Below, piece by piece: positions 1-59,714 of a DNA stretch of 64,000 nt. The stretch comes from Diabrotica undecimpunctata (taxonomy: Eukaryota; Arthropoda; Insecta; Coleoptera; Chrysomelidae), in NCBI RefSeq assembly GCF_040954645.1, contig NC_092806.1, forward strand, positions 159,150,328 through 159,214,327. The letters are read 5' to 3'. The notes under the pieces were generated by a model, which did not search any database, was not told where the DNA came from, and was given only the letters and a program-made list of their open reading frames with translations. Both the position numbers and the translations under genes were made by a program. Each line of letters opens with the position of its first letter. Position 1 is the first letter of the stretch.

Positions 1-1133
1 GTAGATTTTTCCCATATCCATAGACAGCTCTTTATAAGGTTTAATCCAAGTTGAAGCACTGGTTGTTTTAGGCATTATAAAATCACAATCTTCCTTTTTG
101 TTACGCACAACAAGTGTTTACGCTTTGAATATCAAAACAAAAATGATTTACAAATCTGAGCATCAAATTAGAAATGTTTAGGTACCTAATTCAATAAACT
201 GGGAGATTTTGGAAAATCCCTAAATTAGGAACAAAACTATTAGCCGTTTACCTGCTGTTAAGATACAATAAATTGTAGATAGATTTGGGGATTAGATCAT
301 AAAATGCAAATGAGCGAACCCTTAGCGATTATCCAATAACTGAATGCCTCAGTGACCGAGACTTTCTAAGAATGTTGAGGGCTACTTAAATTGATCTTCT
401 TTGAAATTGTAAATGTTTTGTACCTGTAGAGATTACGTACTTAGATCATTTCTTGATTAAAATGACTACAAAATTTTATACAAGAATTGAAATAAATTGG
501 TATGTTTAAAAATTTTCAAATACAGTATAAAAATCTGAACTTTTATGCACTTTATGCAAACTTTTATACAAACATGCCAAAATATGAAATATTTGCATAA
601 AATATGCACAACATGCAAAATATGCAATATGCATATTTGCCGAAGTCTAATTATGAACAATATTCGAAAGAGACGAATTCTTCTACACGTATATTATGGT
701 TTACATTTTATACAGAGAGTGGAAAAAGTTTGCAATATTGTCGATAACAGACAATTTTTGTGAAAAAAATTTCAGACAAATTGAAGATAGTCATTACAAA
801 ATTTAAAGGTTTCTAAGATGGAAAACATTCATTCTTCTGTTTATATACTGTTTAATTTGTCACATGCTAAAAACAATATTATATTTTTAGCTGTATCAAA
901 TCCTCAATTTCAAATAATTACTAAGCCAACCAACAATTAGTAATAATTTCTCCTACCTATTTTTATCCCTACACAAGTACTGACAATCTTTGACAACGCA
1001 AATGAAAAATATTTCTCTGATTTTTGTTCCCGTATAAAACAGACGTGTTTTTCGTCTCTCTGAAATTGGTTCGCGTACACAACAAACGCTTTTTTCGACT
1101 TCTCTTAATTTAGTTCTGATAGATGACAGACGG
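1..1133. other. Notch intron, no gene seen
   Basis: No exon is supported. At 540-645 there is a loose run of ATGCA/AAATATGCA words (a degenerate short-period repeat). The six-frame ORFs here are short and low-complexity. Confidence 0.6.
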
Positions 1134-1998
1134 AAGATATTTGCGGAAGCATTAGAAGACACGGAATTAGGCATTAAGGTGAACGGCATACCAATTAGCA
1201 ACCTACGCTATGCGGACGACACAGTGATTATAACTGATAAATTGGAAGATCAGCAGTTATTACTTGATAGGGTGAATAGCATAGGTAAAAAATATGGCCT
1301 CAAAATCAACATTTTGAAAACGAAATATATGGTCATTAGCAGAAACCCTCCAGAAAACCCGATAATATGCATAGGTGACGATCGCATAAAACGCGTGAAA
1401 ACTTTTAAATACCTTGGCACCACAATCAATGACCAATCGGATCCACAACAAGAGATAAAAACCCGAATACAAATGGCAAGACAAGCTTTTGTGAAATTCA
1501 GACCGCTCCTATGTAATCAAAACCTAAATTTCGAAATACGCTACAGAATGGTCAAGTGCTACATATGGTCCATCTTGCTTTATGGCATGGAAACGTGGAC
1601 TTTGAAAAAAACATCTATCAACAAACTTGAAGCATTTGAAATGTGGTCATTAAGAAGAATGATGCGCATACCTTGGGTGGATAGAGTTCGAAACGATGAC
1701 GTCCTTAAGAGAGCCGGCGTGGAAAGAGAACTCTTTAAATTAATTAAAAACGCAAGATTGGTTACCTTGGGCACATATTTAGAGGAGCAAAATATGAAAT
1801 ACCACAGTTAATCCTACAAGGGAAGATCGAAGGTAGGAGAGGAGCCGGCCACAAACAATTATCCTGGTTAAGAAATATTAAAGAATGGACAGGAATACAC
1901 AATACAGGCGAGCTGTGTCACGCCGCCAAGAACAGAATTCTAGTAATGAGATAGTCGCCTACGCACTTTGGTGTATGGCATGTTAAGAAGAAGAAGAT
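1134..1998 (+). mobile_element. RTE-like LINE family A, 5'-truncated copy 1
   Basis: Reverse transcriptase C-terminal half. The frame opens at 1134, runs through IRYADD-type core LRYADDTVII (catalytic Asp pair), FKYLGTTIN, and the family tail block LLYGMETWT and FEMWSLRRMMRI. A frameshift near 1800 breaks it; the second frame continues QLILQGKIEG...SWLRNIKEW to a stop near 1952. The element ends in AAGAAGAAG at 1984-1998. Such a short 3' end with a simple repeat is typical of RTE-type non-LTR elements. Clade is inferred. Confidence 0.85.
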
Positions 1999-2067
1999 GA
2001 CAGACAGAGCTTTTTTCGCTCTCTCCTCTCATAGTGAATGTCCTGTATATTATTGTAGCAACAAAAA

Positions 2068-2520
2068 CTAGTATTCAAATACATTGATATCTATCTCAGT
2101 AGATAACAGTTCGACAGATATTTCGTCTAATCCAGCCGCCTTATTATCTTTAGAGTTTTTGATAGCATATTTGATTTCGTCTAGCGTGATATTCTGTCTC
2201 TCTAAAGGATTGTATTCTTGTATCTCATGCATTTCATCTGATTCATCTTGGAAAAAACGTGCTCCTCCCATCTCCTTGGGTAAATCTATTAGCAGTACTT
2301 CTTTCTTGTCTTTTATGTGTCCTTGTTGACTTTTTTGACCCATTCCGGTCATTTCTCATATCATATTTTGTTTCTAGTTCTTCTATCTCTTTACATTGTT
2401 TCATAAAATACATTTCCTTAGCTGTTTTGATTTTTTCCTTAATTATTCGTTGTATTTCTTTATACTTTTGTAGATTTTTTTTCTTTTATATTCCCTTCTT
2501 TCTTTCATCTGCAACCGAAA
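2068..2520 (-). mobile_element. RTE-like LINE fragment, linker and start of RT
   Basis: On the reverse strand: a Lys/Glu-rich linker (KYKEIQRIIKEKIKTAKE), then ITLDEIKYAIKNSKDNKAAG and LDEISVELL, the first conserved block of the RT domain. One frameshift lies near 2340. It is opposite in orientation to the neighbouring copy and covers a different part of the ORF, so it is a separate insertion or rearranged piece. Confidence 0.75.
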
Positions 2521-2941
2521 GGGATAAGATGTGTATATAGGGTTGCAATGTCGAAACATGTTGTAGTTTTTGTATTGTACCGATTTTTTTGTACGATTCT
2601 TCTTAAAACCCGTAATCTTTCAGTTAGCTTGACTTTTGAACGTCGAAATCTCATATCAAACAAGACGGACGTTCATGAGCGATAGTTTCGAAAGGGACCA
2701 CTCGTACGAGTAGCAATTTATCAACGGTTGATGTTTCTCTGTAATTAAAATACCATCAAAAACTTTGGTTTACCTTTAATAACACAGATGCATTCCTTAT
2801 AATAACACCCTGTTCGTAACGTATGGATTTTTCAGCGGGTACCAATTAAAACTTGACTTATAACTGTTTTTGTAGCGTTTGTTCAGTTATTAACTTGATT
2901 TTAATGGGACCGTACAACTTAACACGTGCTAGTTCGTTCTC

Positions 2942-3200
2942 AACAATTTATTTAGTTGCTGTGTATTTTTTTCTTAGTTTCATTGAGTTTTTCGTTACAA
3001 TAACTTTCTTTTGTATCTGTGTCAAGTTCATATGTGTCCAGTTCTTTTTTACATGTTTCTATTGATCTATTTTTGGTGTTTCGTATTACATAAACAATTT
3101 GTTTAGTTGCTGTGTATTTTTTTCGGAGTTTCATTGCGTTTGGTCACTCTAGCTTTCTTTTTCTATCTTTCGTCAAGTACACCTGTGTCTATACTACGGT
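2942..3200. repeat. Two-copy tandem repeat, ~150 bp period
   Basis: AACAATTTATTTAGTTGCTG at 2942 recurs as AACAATTTGTTTAGTTGCTG at about 3092, and both are followed by TGTATTTTTTTC, a TTTCATTG block and a GTCAAGT block. A third partial remnant of ATCGATCTATTTT lies near 3395. Confidence 0.7.
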
Positions 3201-3215
3201 CACTCAAAAGATAAG

Positions 3216-3343
3216 TTCGAAAACACACCTGTAGGTGAGTGTGTCATGTTGTCGCAGCTTATTATTGGTTAGAAATTAATTTCGAACCAATGGCAAGCTG
3301 CCACGACACGACACACACACACACCGAAAGGTGTATTCTCGAG
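3216..3343. repeat. Small foldback (MITE-like) element
   Basis: Imperfect inverted arms of about 60 bp: left 3216-3274 (starting TTCGAAAACACACCT, ending GGTTAGAA) and right 3281-3343 (TTCGAACCAATGGC to ATTCTCGAG). The loop is only a few bases. It lies 180 bp before the EGF 10 exon. Confidence 0.65.
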
Positions 3344-3526
3344 CCTACCTTGGGAATAAACGTAGTATAATAGGTCTCTTGTCGTGAGTTGCTATCGATC
3401 TATTTTCTGTATTTTTTATTACACTGCTCAATATATTCGCAGTAAATTATTAAGTTATAAGTTACATTTCATTTATATCATGTTTAATCGTTTATAGAGT
3501 TGTTAATTAAATTAACTTTTTTCCAG

Positions 3527-51556
<48,030 letters not shown>

Positions 51557-52420
51557 AGGCGTTTTTGCATCGGAAATACGGCGAAATAGGATAATCTTTA
51601 TATTAGCTCAACCAAAATGTTTTACAAGTTATCAAATTTTATATACGTTTTTATTAGTAATTGAAACAGTTTCGCTGTGTTTCTGGGTAAACTTTTTGGG
51701 GGCTGCGTTGTGATCTTGTTAATTTTTTAGGTAGGTTTTTATTTAGCACAAAATAGCAGGTTGCGTCCTTTTATAAAACAGAAAAAAAAGTAATTTTAAC
51801 TAAATTAGTTCGTAACAAACTAGTACAATTTAACTAACATAATTTGACAACGTTCTTCTCACTTTTTCGGCATAATTATTCATAGAATGTATGACGTCTG
51901 TCTGATTGATTAAAATTACAAATGTTTGTACATTGTCAAGTGATTCCATTTCCAACCCTTGGGTCCCTTGCAACACTTATGCCTAAAAATTTTTATTATA
52001 AAATCGATAAACGTTTTATAAACATGACAGCCATGAGAAAACCGCTGAACACCTGATTTTTGAACATAAGAAAATTGCCTTTTCAAAATTATTGTCCCAG
52101 GAAGCACATAAAATTTTTTCACAATTTTGCTTACCTCAGATGTCCCTTTTAGTACCCTCAGATGCTTAAATGAGAAAGAACTTCAAATTAATATCTCGGT
52201 TTATCAATTTTTTAACTATGTGTACCATTTTTTATATTTTTCTACTATAATGACAGTATTTTTGGCACGTATGTCAGATATTTCAGGTATTTTTCAAACT
52301 TCTGCTTTTCTTGTATGAATTTATTTGTACTTGTAGTATATTTGTCTTGCTTTTTGACTTTTAATCTTCTATTGACTTTTCTAAATTCATTTAGTTATAT
52401 CAACACTTTTTAATTTTTAC
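51557..52420 (+). other. Notch 3' UTR (extent unknown)
   Basis: AT-rich sequence after the stop codon with no ORF of note. An ATTAAA at 51909-51914, followed by T/G-rich TGTTTGTACATTG, is the nearest plausible polyadenylation signal. Later AATAAA hexamers (for example near 53157, 53810 and 54113) lie in repeats. The true 3' end cannot be set from sequence alone. Confidence 0.4.
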
Positions 52421-52599
52421 TATTAGAAAAGTATCTTCCTAAATATTTTCCAGTATTTTCCATATTTATTTCTTTCTTGTGTAAGTCTATCTTTTATTAA
52501 CATTTATTGAATTTATTTGCATTTTTCATTGTTTCCAACACTTTCTCTTAACTTCGTTATTCTGTTTTATCAATGTGATCTTTATGTCTTTATTTTTTA

Positions 52600-53262
52600 C
52601 CATTAGAACAGTATTCTCGACGTTTCTAAGGGATTTAATATTTTTTTCACATTTTCTCCGTTTTCTACATTTGCCTAGACTGAAATTTGCATGTATTTAG
52701 GCAATATATGTGGTTTTTGTTCTAGTTTTGGACTGTATCATTTTACTTCTCCAATAGCACTTTTTCTTCGTGATTTTTTACTGTTACAAAAGTATCATCT
52801 GGAGATTTTTCTTCATTTTTTTCATAATTTTTTCTCTACTTAATTTTATCATTTATTTCAATATTTTTAATGAAGATCTAGGCGTCTTGTACTATAATTA
52901 CCATTTTTCTGACTGTTCAATTAGTTATATTAACAAAATCTCTACTTTTTAAAATTCTTTTATCAGAACAGTATCATCAGCATACCTAAAATGTTGCACC
53001 TATTCTCGATAGTTTTTCCGTGTCTTACATGATTTTATTTTGAATTTTACATCTAAATACACATTGTTTGTGGGTTTTAAGTAATTTGGTTGTAGGTGCA
53101 TCATTATCAAGTAACTTTTAAAGTCCACTGGTGCAAATAGTCATTATATACATCGAAAATAAAATTCCAACAGATTATTTTTAGTCACCCTTTGGTCGAA
53201 CTTGATATTTTACTAGATTTTTGCACCAGCACTTCATCATTCCCATTTTTTCAAAAGTTTAA
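52600..53262 (-). repeat. RT-ghost repeat, duplication copy 1
   Basis: About 660 bp that recurs at 53551-54215 at high but imperfect identity. On the reverse strand, 52966-52990 reads RYADDTVL in frame (from AGGTATGCTGATGATACTGT), and 52605-52630 reads RNVENTVL. The rest is AT-rich without an open frame, so these are very old LINE remnants. Confidence 0.7.
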
Positions 53263-53271
53263 CAAAGTTTA

Positions 53272-53550
53272 GTCGGTCAGATAGCCAAGCGGGCTGGGCG
53301 GCCGGCTCTCACTCGCTTCACTGCGAGTGGTTCAGTGGTTCGATTCCCAGCTCGGTGTACAGAAAACAAAAAGTCTAACGCAGCAGTTTAAAATTCTAAA
53401 TGAATCTGCGGCTTAAACTAGAATATGCTGGTGTCTGATCGGCCTATGGTGGAGCAGTACGGCAAGAGATAAGGGCTTGCGGCTCAGTGATACTCTTCCA
53501 TAGATCCCTACCCGAAGGGCGAGGCGCCTAAAAATACCGGGTATTTTTTT
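53272..53550 (+). mobile_element. tRNA-derived SINE
   Basis: Pol III promoter-like boxes: ATAGCCAAGCGGGCTGG at 53281-53297 (A box) and GGTTCGATTCC at 53337-53347 (B box), spaced about 40 bp, followed by a non-tRNA body (GATCGGCCTATGGTGGAGCA and GAAGGGCGAGGCGCC) and an A/T-rich 3' end. It lies exactly between the two copies of the duplicated segment. Confidence 0.85.
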
Positions 53551-54215
53551 AGAACAGTATCCTCGACGTTTCTAAGAGATTTAATATATTTTTCATATTT
53601 TCCAAGAATTTACATGTATTTAGGCATTATGTGCTGTTTTTGTTCTAGTTTTGGACTTTATCATCTCATTTCTCCAAACAATATTTAGTACCGTCAGCAC
53701 TTTTTCTTCGTGATTGTTTTTCTATTACAAAAGTATCATCTGAATATGTGTCTCCTTTTTTTCTTAATTTTTCTCGTCTTCTTGATTTTATTATTTATTT
53801 AAATATTTTTAATAAAGATCTAGGCGTTTTCCACTGTTATTACCACTTTTCTGACTGTTCAATTAGATATAATAACAAAATCTCTACATTTTAAAATTCT
53901 TTTACCATCAGAACAGCATCATCAACATATCTAGAGTGTTGCACCTATTCTCGATAGTTTTTTCATGTCTTAGATGATTTTATTTTGAATTTTACATCTA
54001 AACAAACATTGTTTGTAGGTTTTAAATAATTTAGTTGTGGGTGCACCATTATCAACTAGTTTTTAAAGTCCACTAATGCAAATAGTCATTATTACTCATT
54101 ATATACATCGAAAATAAAATTCCAACAGATTATTTTTAGTCACTTTTTGGTCGAGCTTGAGATTTTACTAGATTTTTGCATTATCAATTCATGATTCCTA
54201 TTTTTTAACTTACCT
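53551..54215 (-). repeat. RT-ghost repeat, duplication copy 2
   Basis: Second copy of the 52.6-53.26 kb unit: shared blocks include CTCGACGTTTCTAAG, ACTTTTTCTTCGTGATT, GCACCTATTCTCGATAG and ATCGAAAATAAAATTCCAAC in the same order. The reverse strand at 53908-53935 again gives a YADD-like core (degraded). Confidence 0.7.
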
Positions 54216-55185
54216 CTTCATTTTATAGAATCTTTCATACAATATTTAACAAAATTTAGTTTATTTCTTGACTGTACACTGCTTTTTTCTGTATTTTAAC
54301 TTTGTTTTTTCGTTTTTCTCTCATACAAATCAAATATAAACAATTTCGAGCATGTTGCGCTCAATGATTATACAAAATTAAAGATTTTTCTGTGGTAAAG
54401 GACGCAGCCTTTTGTAACTTGTGGTCTCAGTAATATTATACAGATTGTACTCTATTTTAAAAACAATATTTATTTTTGTCAATCTTAGGCCGTATATTTT
54501 ATTATAATATACAAAAAAAAATCAATCAATCCACTGTCGTGCCTTTGACGCGTTGTTACAAGTTAAAACATGTTTGTAATATTATATAGAATAGAAAGAA
54601 TTCTATTTTGTACATATTTTAAGTAGCTATATTCTTGTTAGCATAGTTTTATAGACGAACTAGTTTTTTGTAACGTTTCAGAGACAAATCGTATGTGAAG
54701 AAAAATATTTTGTATCATATTTTATAATTTTCAGCAGATTTATAGGTATAGTATGTTTCAGCGTTTTTGACGTGGCCTTTAGCACAGCAAAAGCTTTTTG
54801 AACTGCCAATTTTCTCCCACGGAGAGATATATTGTACAACGTTGTGCACGGAACTTTGTTAAAACAGCTACAGATCTACTTTTTTATGTTCTTCTATGGA
54901 TTTATGACAAATTTTCCGTAAAAAGTCTTCCTATTTATTTATTTTCCATGATGTGATGACACATACGTCAAAAACACTGAAATATTGTTTAAAATATGCA
55001 ATATATTCAACACAGGGGTCAACGTTACTTACCAATCCACACACTGAGAGTTTAAAATCCATGAACTTAGGAGTCGCATATAAAGAATGATAAGACTTAA
55101 AAATGTCGTGGCGGACAAATTTTTCTGATCGATTTTCCTTTAAGTTGCTATAAAATATGTAAATTTGACATAAACAATATAAACT
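54216..55185. other. 3' flank, no gene seen
   Basis: AT-rich and rich in TGTA words (TTTTGTACATATTTT at 54607). It could belong to a long Notch 3' UTR, but no evidence fixes this. No ORF recognised. Confidence 0.35.
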
Positions 55186-55189
55186 GCAT

Positions 55190-57165
55190 CATAATTTTAC
55201 GTCAAATTGTAATAATTGAATTGAGTTGAACAATTGAATTATTTAAAGTCAAGGCATTAACATATTTTACAGGAATTCAATACGCTTTATTACTCAAAAT
55301 TTTTGTCTGTCAACATGTTCAAATATGTAAAAATATAATTATGTTCATTTTACGATTACTTGACGGTTTCAAACAAAAACGCCCGAATTTTTAGTCCTAA
55401 AAATACCGTGGCGGACAAATTTTTATAGCCAGAAAATTTATCGAAATAGTGACTTTTTCTTGGAGACAGTGTTAAAAGATAATAAATAAGTGGAAAAACA
55501 GGAAAATCTTGACGTGACAAAAATTGGGCATTTAGACGGTCGTGTACTCGTAATTGATGCTTCAAAATTTTTGTCCGCCAACATTTTCCTCAGCTTTTCC
55601 ACTTATTTATTATCTTTTAACATTGTCTCCAAGAACAAAGTCACTTTTTTGGGGAGGAAAATTTTCCGGCTATAAAAATTTGTCCGTCACAGTATTCCTA
55701 GGTGTTAAAAGTGAGCCGTTTTTGTTTGAGACGTCGTTAAAAGCATCAAGTGATCATAAATATATTTTTACATATTTCATCATGTTTGCGGACAAAAATT
55801 TTGGGTAATTAAACGTGTCCAATTCCTGTAATATGTTGTTAATTCCCCGACTATAAATAATTCAATGATTAAAATCAATTTAATTTTCTCTTACCGGACA
55901 AAATACAAGTGAATTTTTGGCTGTCGGATACTTTAAATGCGTACAAGATTTCTAATTTTGTAGGGAGCGGCTTCAAAAACGTCCATTCGTTTTGTCCGAC
56001 ATGCATAATCATGTTTTAATACATTTGATAAGCATTCCTAGGAAAATTAAACTGCTGATAATAATTGGATCATTAATAGTCGGGAAAATTGATATATTAG
56101 GGTGTCCAACAGGGTTAATGTCCCACAATTTTTGTCCGTCAACATAGTCCTCCCGTTTTACATACTCTGTTCGCATTATTAATGATTGTCTCTCAATTGA
56201 AACTTTTCATAGCATCTCAAATGACAGTTACAAATTTTTCGGTCATAAAAAATTTGTCCGTCATGACATACTAAGCAATTTTCGAAATAAGAGCTGTTTT
56301 TTGTTCGGCTGTTAAAAAATAATAAATAAGTAGAAAAGCTGAGGAAAATATTGACGTGACAAAAATTGGGCATTTAGGCGGTCGTTGACGAAATTGATGC
56401 TCCAAAATTTTTATCCGCCAACATTTTTTTCAGCTTTTCCACTTATTTATTATCTTTTAACACTGTCTCCAAGAAAAAAGTCACTTTTTTCGGGAGGAAA
56501 ATTTTCGGCTATAAAAATTTGTTCGTCACAGTATTTTTAAGTCTTAAAAGTGGGACGTTTTTGTTTGACACGTCGTTAAAAGCGTTAAGTGATCATATAA
56601 TGAACATAAATATTTTTTTACATATTTGAACATGTTGACGGACAAAAATTTTGGGTAATTAAACTTGTCAAATTCCTGTAATGTTAATTCACCGACTATA
56701 AATAATTCAATGATTAAAATCAATTTAATTTTTTCAGGAAAGCTTACCGGACAAAATACAAGTAAATTTTTGGCTGTCGGATGCTTTAAATACGTACAAG
56801 ATTTCTAATTTTGTAGGATGTGGCTTTAAAAACGCTCCATTCGTTTTTTCCGACATGTATAATCATGTTTTAATACATTTGATGAGCATTCCTAGGAAAT
56901 TTAAACTTCTGATAATAATTGGATTATTAATAGTCGGGGAAATTAATATATTAGGGTGTCCAACACGCTTTATGTCCCAAAATTTTTGTCCGTCAACATA
57001 GTCCTCCCATTTTACATACTATGTTTACATTATTAATGATTGTCACTCAATTGACACTTTTCACAGCATCTCAAATGGACGTTTCAGATTTTTCGGCCAT
57101 AAAAAATTTGTCCGTCACGGCATACTAAGCAATCTTCGAAATGAGAGCTGTTTTTTGTTCGATTC
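55190..57165. repeat. Foldback field with TTTGTCCGTCA core words
   Basis: Large inverted repeat: left arm ~55190-55527, right arm ~55566-55910, ~38-bp spacer. The stretch from the spacer on is then duplicated in tandem (55528-56310 resembles 56370-57165, about 840 bp offset). The word TTTGTCCG(T/C)CA or its complement recurs about 16 times, at 55109, 55411, 55568, 55680, 55788, 55895, 55993, 56123, 56250 and equivalents in the second unit. ORFs here are by-products. Confidence 0.85.
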
Positions 57166-58010
57166 CTTAGATTTATAAACTGTAAACTGTGAATTATTTA
57201 TCAACGGATGTGTTTTGACGGTTTTCTTAGATTTTTCATTGTTTAAATCTTAATTGTTCTTACCTTTACTATTTTGACTTGAATTTTTCAATATCTAAGT
57301 CTTAGTTGGTCTTATCTTTACGTACTGTTTTTTACTTAATTATTCAGTTCGGTTTATTCTTCCATTTCTTCTTTATTTGTACTACTAAGGCAGCATCGTT
57401 TAAGATTTTTCGAGTATTTTTTATAGTTTTTATTTTCCTGTGTAATATTTTCCTTGATATTTTTAATAAATATCTGAGCATTTTGCATTGTCATTATCAT
57501 TTCATTATGCAATTCTACCGACACTATATTTTACTATTAGAACAGTAGGTATACTCAACATGTCTAAATTTCATGTATTTCTCATATTTCTTCTTTTCCC
57601 ACATTTTCTATCTTGTAATTTGACAATAATTCCTGTTTTTGTCATAGTTTTGACTTTTTTACTCATCGTTTGATGTTTTTAATAAAGATCTGAGCATTTT
57701 TCATTGTTATTGCCACTTTTTGGCTTCATTATGCTGTTTTATTGACACAAATTTTGCTATTAGAACACTATCTTCAACATAACTAAGGGATTTTATGTAT
57801 TTCTCATATTTTTTTCCTTTTTCTACAGTTTTTATCGTGTATTTGGGAAAAATTTCTTGTTTTTGTCCTACATTTGAACTTTAACCACCTTTTTACTTTT
57901 CTAAATTCATTATTTAGTTATGACAAATCGTTTTCTTCTTTATTTTTACTATTAAGACAGAATCATCGGTATTTCGAAGGTATTGAATTGATTTCTATAT
58001 GCTCCTCATT
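57166..58010 (-). repeat. RT-ghost repeats, further copies
   Basis: Reverse strand at 57950-57980 reads RNTDDSVLI, at 57757-57790 SYVEDSVLI, at 57535-57570 FRHVE then a degraded TVL. Between them AATAAAGATCTGAGCATTTT and TTTGGCTTCATTATGC words recur, matching the units at 49.6 and 52.6-54.2 kb. Confidence 0.6.
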
Positions 58011-59714
58011 ATAATATTTTTACCTTCAAATGCCCTATTAAGGACTTACTGGGATATCATATATGACTTAGCACCTACAAATGATGGTTCAGGTAATTGT
58101 AGGTTTTCAGTAAATTTCCTAGACGATTTTATAATATACTTAAAATGATAATCTTATCAAACTGTTGTATAAAAAACTGCGGCGCCCTGAGCTAGATCGA
58201 CAAACGATACGTTTTTTAAATGACCCCTGTTAAATATTATTTGTTTAATACACATACGATATTTTTGTACCAAAATCTGTTTTTTTTTTTGAGCAACCGG
58301 TCTCTCTTTTTTATTTTGTGTGTCATTAAGAACGGTTTATTAACATCTCGAAAGTCTGTGATTCCATTTTTGTAATTAACATGGTTTTGACAATAATTTT
58401 ACGTAAATTAGTGATATTTTTGATAAAGAATTTTACAATAAAAGTGCGCACAACATTCCACACTACTGGATATTGGATATTTCAACAAATTTTATACGAA
58501 GAATTTACATATTTTCTCGAATTCTACATTAAATTTTTATAGGCTATCATTTATCACATATCAATTAAAATTGTGTATTTCACTGCCAATATTGTTAGTT
58601 GGAAACCTCAAATTAAGCTCACTTTTTTACCCTATGTGCCTCAAAAGTACTGCCTCGACGTAACTCCTAAAAATATTGAAAATTCGACAGTTTTATTTGA
58701 GTAAGTAATTTGGTCATAGCTTTTGAGACACACTGTATATTGATGGTAAATGATATTGACGGTTTAGGTCCACTAAGGACTAAATTTTTATAAAATGTTT
58801 TTATAATTTGTAAATACTTATTTTATTAATTTAATTGTTAATTTTAAAGAATTAAAGAATATGCCTTCTACAGGGTGTCACACAATTTTCGAAACGAGTG
58901 TACAGGTTTTCAGGAAATGTGTCAACCTTACTTTCCGGCATTCTGAAATGTTTTTACTTCATTATGTTCGGTTTCGTACTGGGGTCTTTTAATGTAGAGG
59001 AGTTATCACTCTTAAATTCTTAATATCGATGAACTAACGCCATTATTTGTTGTACTAGAGCTTTTGGAAGTATTTTGTGGTTCTTTATAGCTCTTTGAGT
59101 TTTTACATATCTGTCTACTTTTTCGTCTTAATTCCAAAGACTTTTTTACCAGCAGTAGCCTACCAATAAGTTTCTTTGATAACCCAAAATGTTTTTTTAT
59201 TGAAGTATTAATACAAAACATTCCAGAACAATACTATTTGCATTCCACTGCTAATAATCAGTTAATTTGTGCCATTTAAACCTTTTTATTGCTACTAAAT
59301 ATTCTTTCTAACAACATTCCACTGTTTGGATTGGAAATGTACTATAGTTTTGAAATTTTGTGTGACAATCCATCATTCTGTGTATAGTCAAAAGCTAGTT
59401 GACTGTATATTTATATAATTTTTGACATAATGGATTATGATCGATGCAGTCAACTGGTTTTTTCTTGTAAAAAGTACTGATTAGTTATATTTATAGGTAA
59501 ATATGGTTTTGACTATTGTTTGGCATATGTCGACAACATAGATGTCGACAGTTGCTGTTTTTCTTTAGTTTTAAGATCACATGCTTTGTACTATATGATT
59601 TTAAATAAATAGATTTTTATATAGTTTGTGGGTTTTACTTTCATCTAATTTCCTAACGACAGTGAAAAATAAATTGTTATTAACCTGAATCGTACACACA
59701 GACATTTTTTAATA
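58011..59714. other. 3' flank, no gene seen
   Basis: AT-rich unique sequence; no domain in any frame. AATAAA near 59603 could be a polyadenylation hexamer but nothing ties it to a transcript. Confidence 0.4.

Noticed and set aside
1..3526. Search for upstream Notch exons or promoter
   Set aside because: No EGF-like frame or signal peptide found; the upstream exons must lie outside the window.
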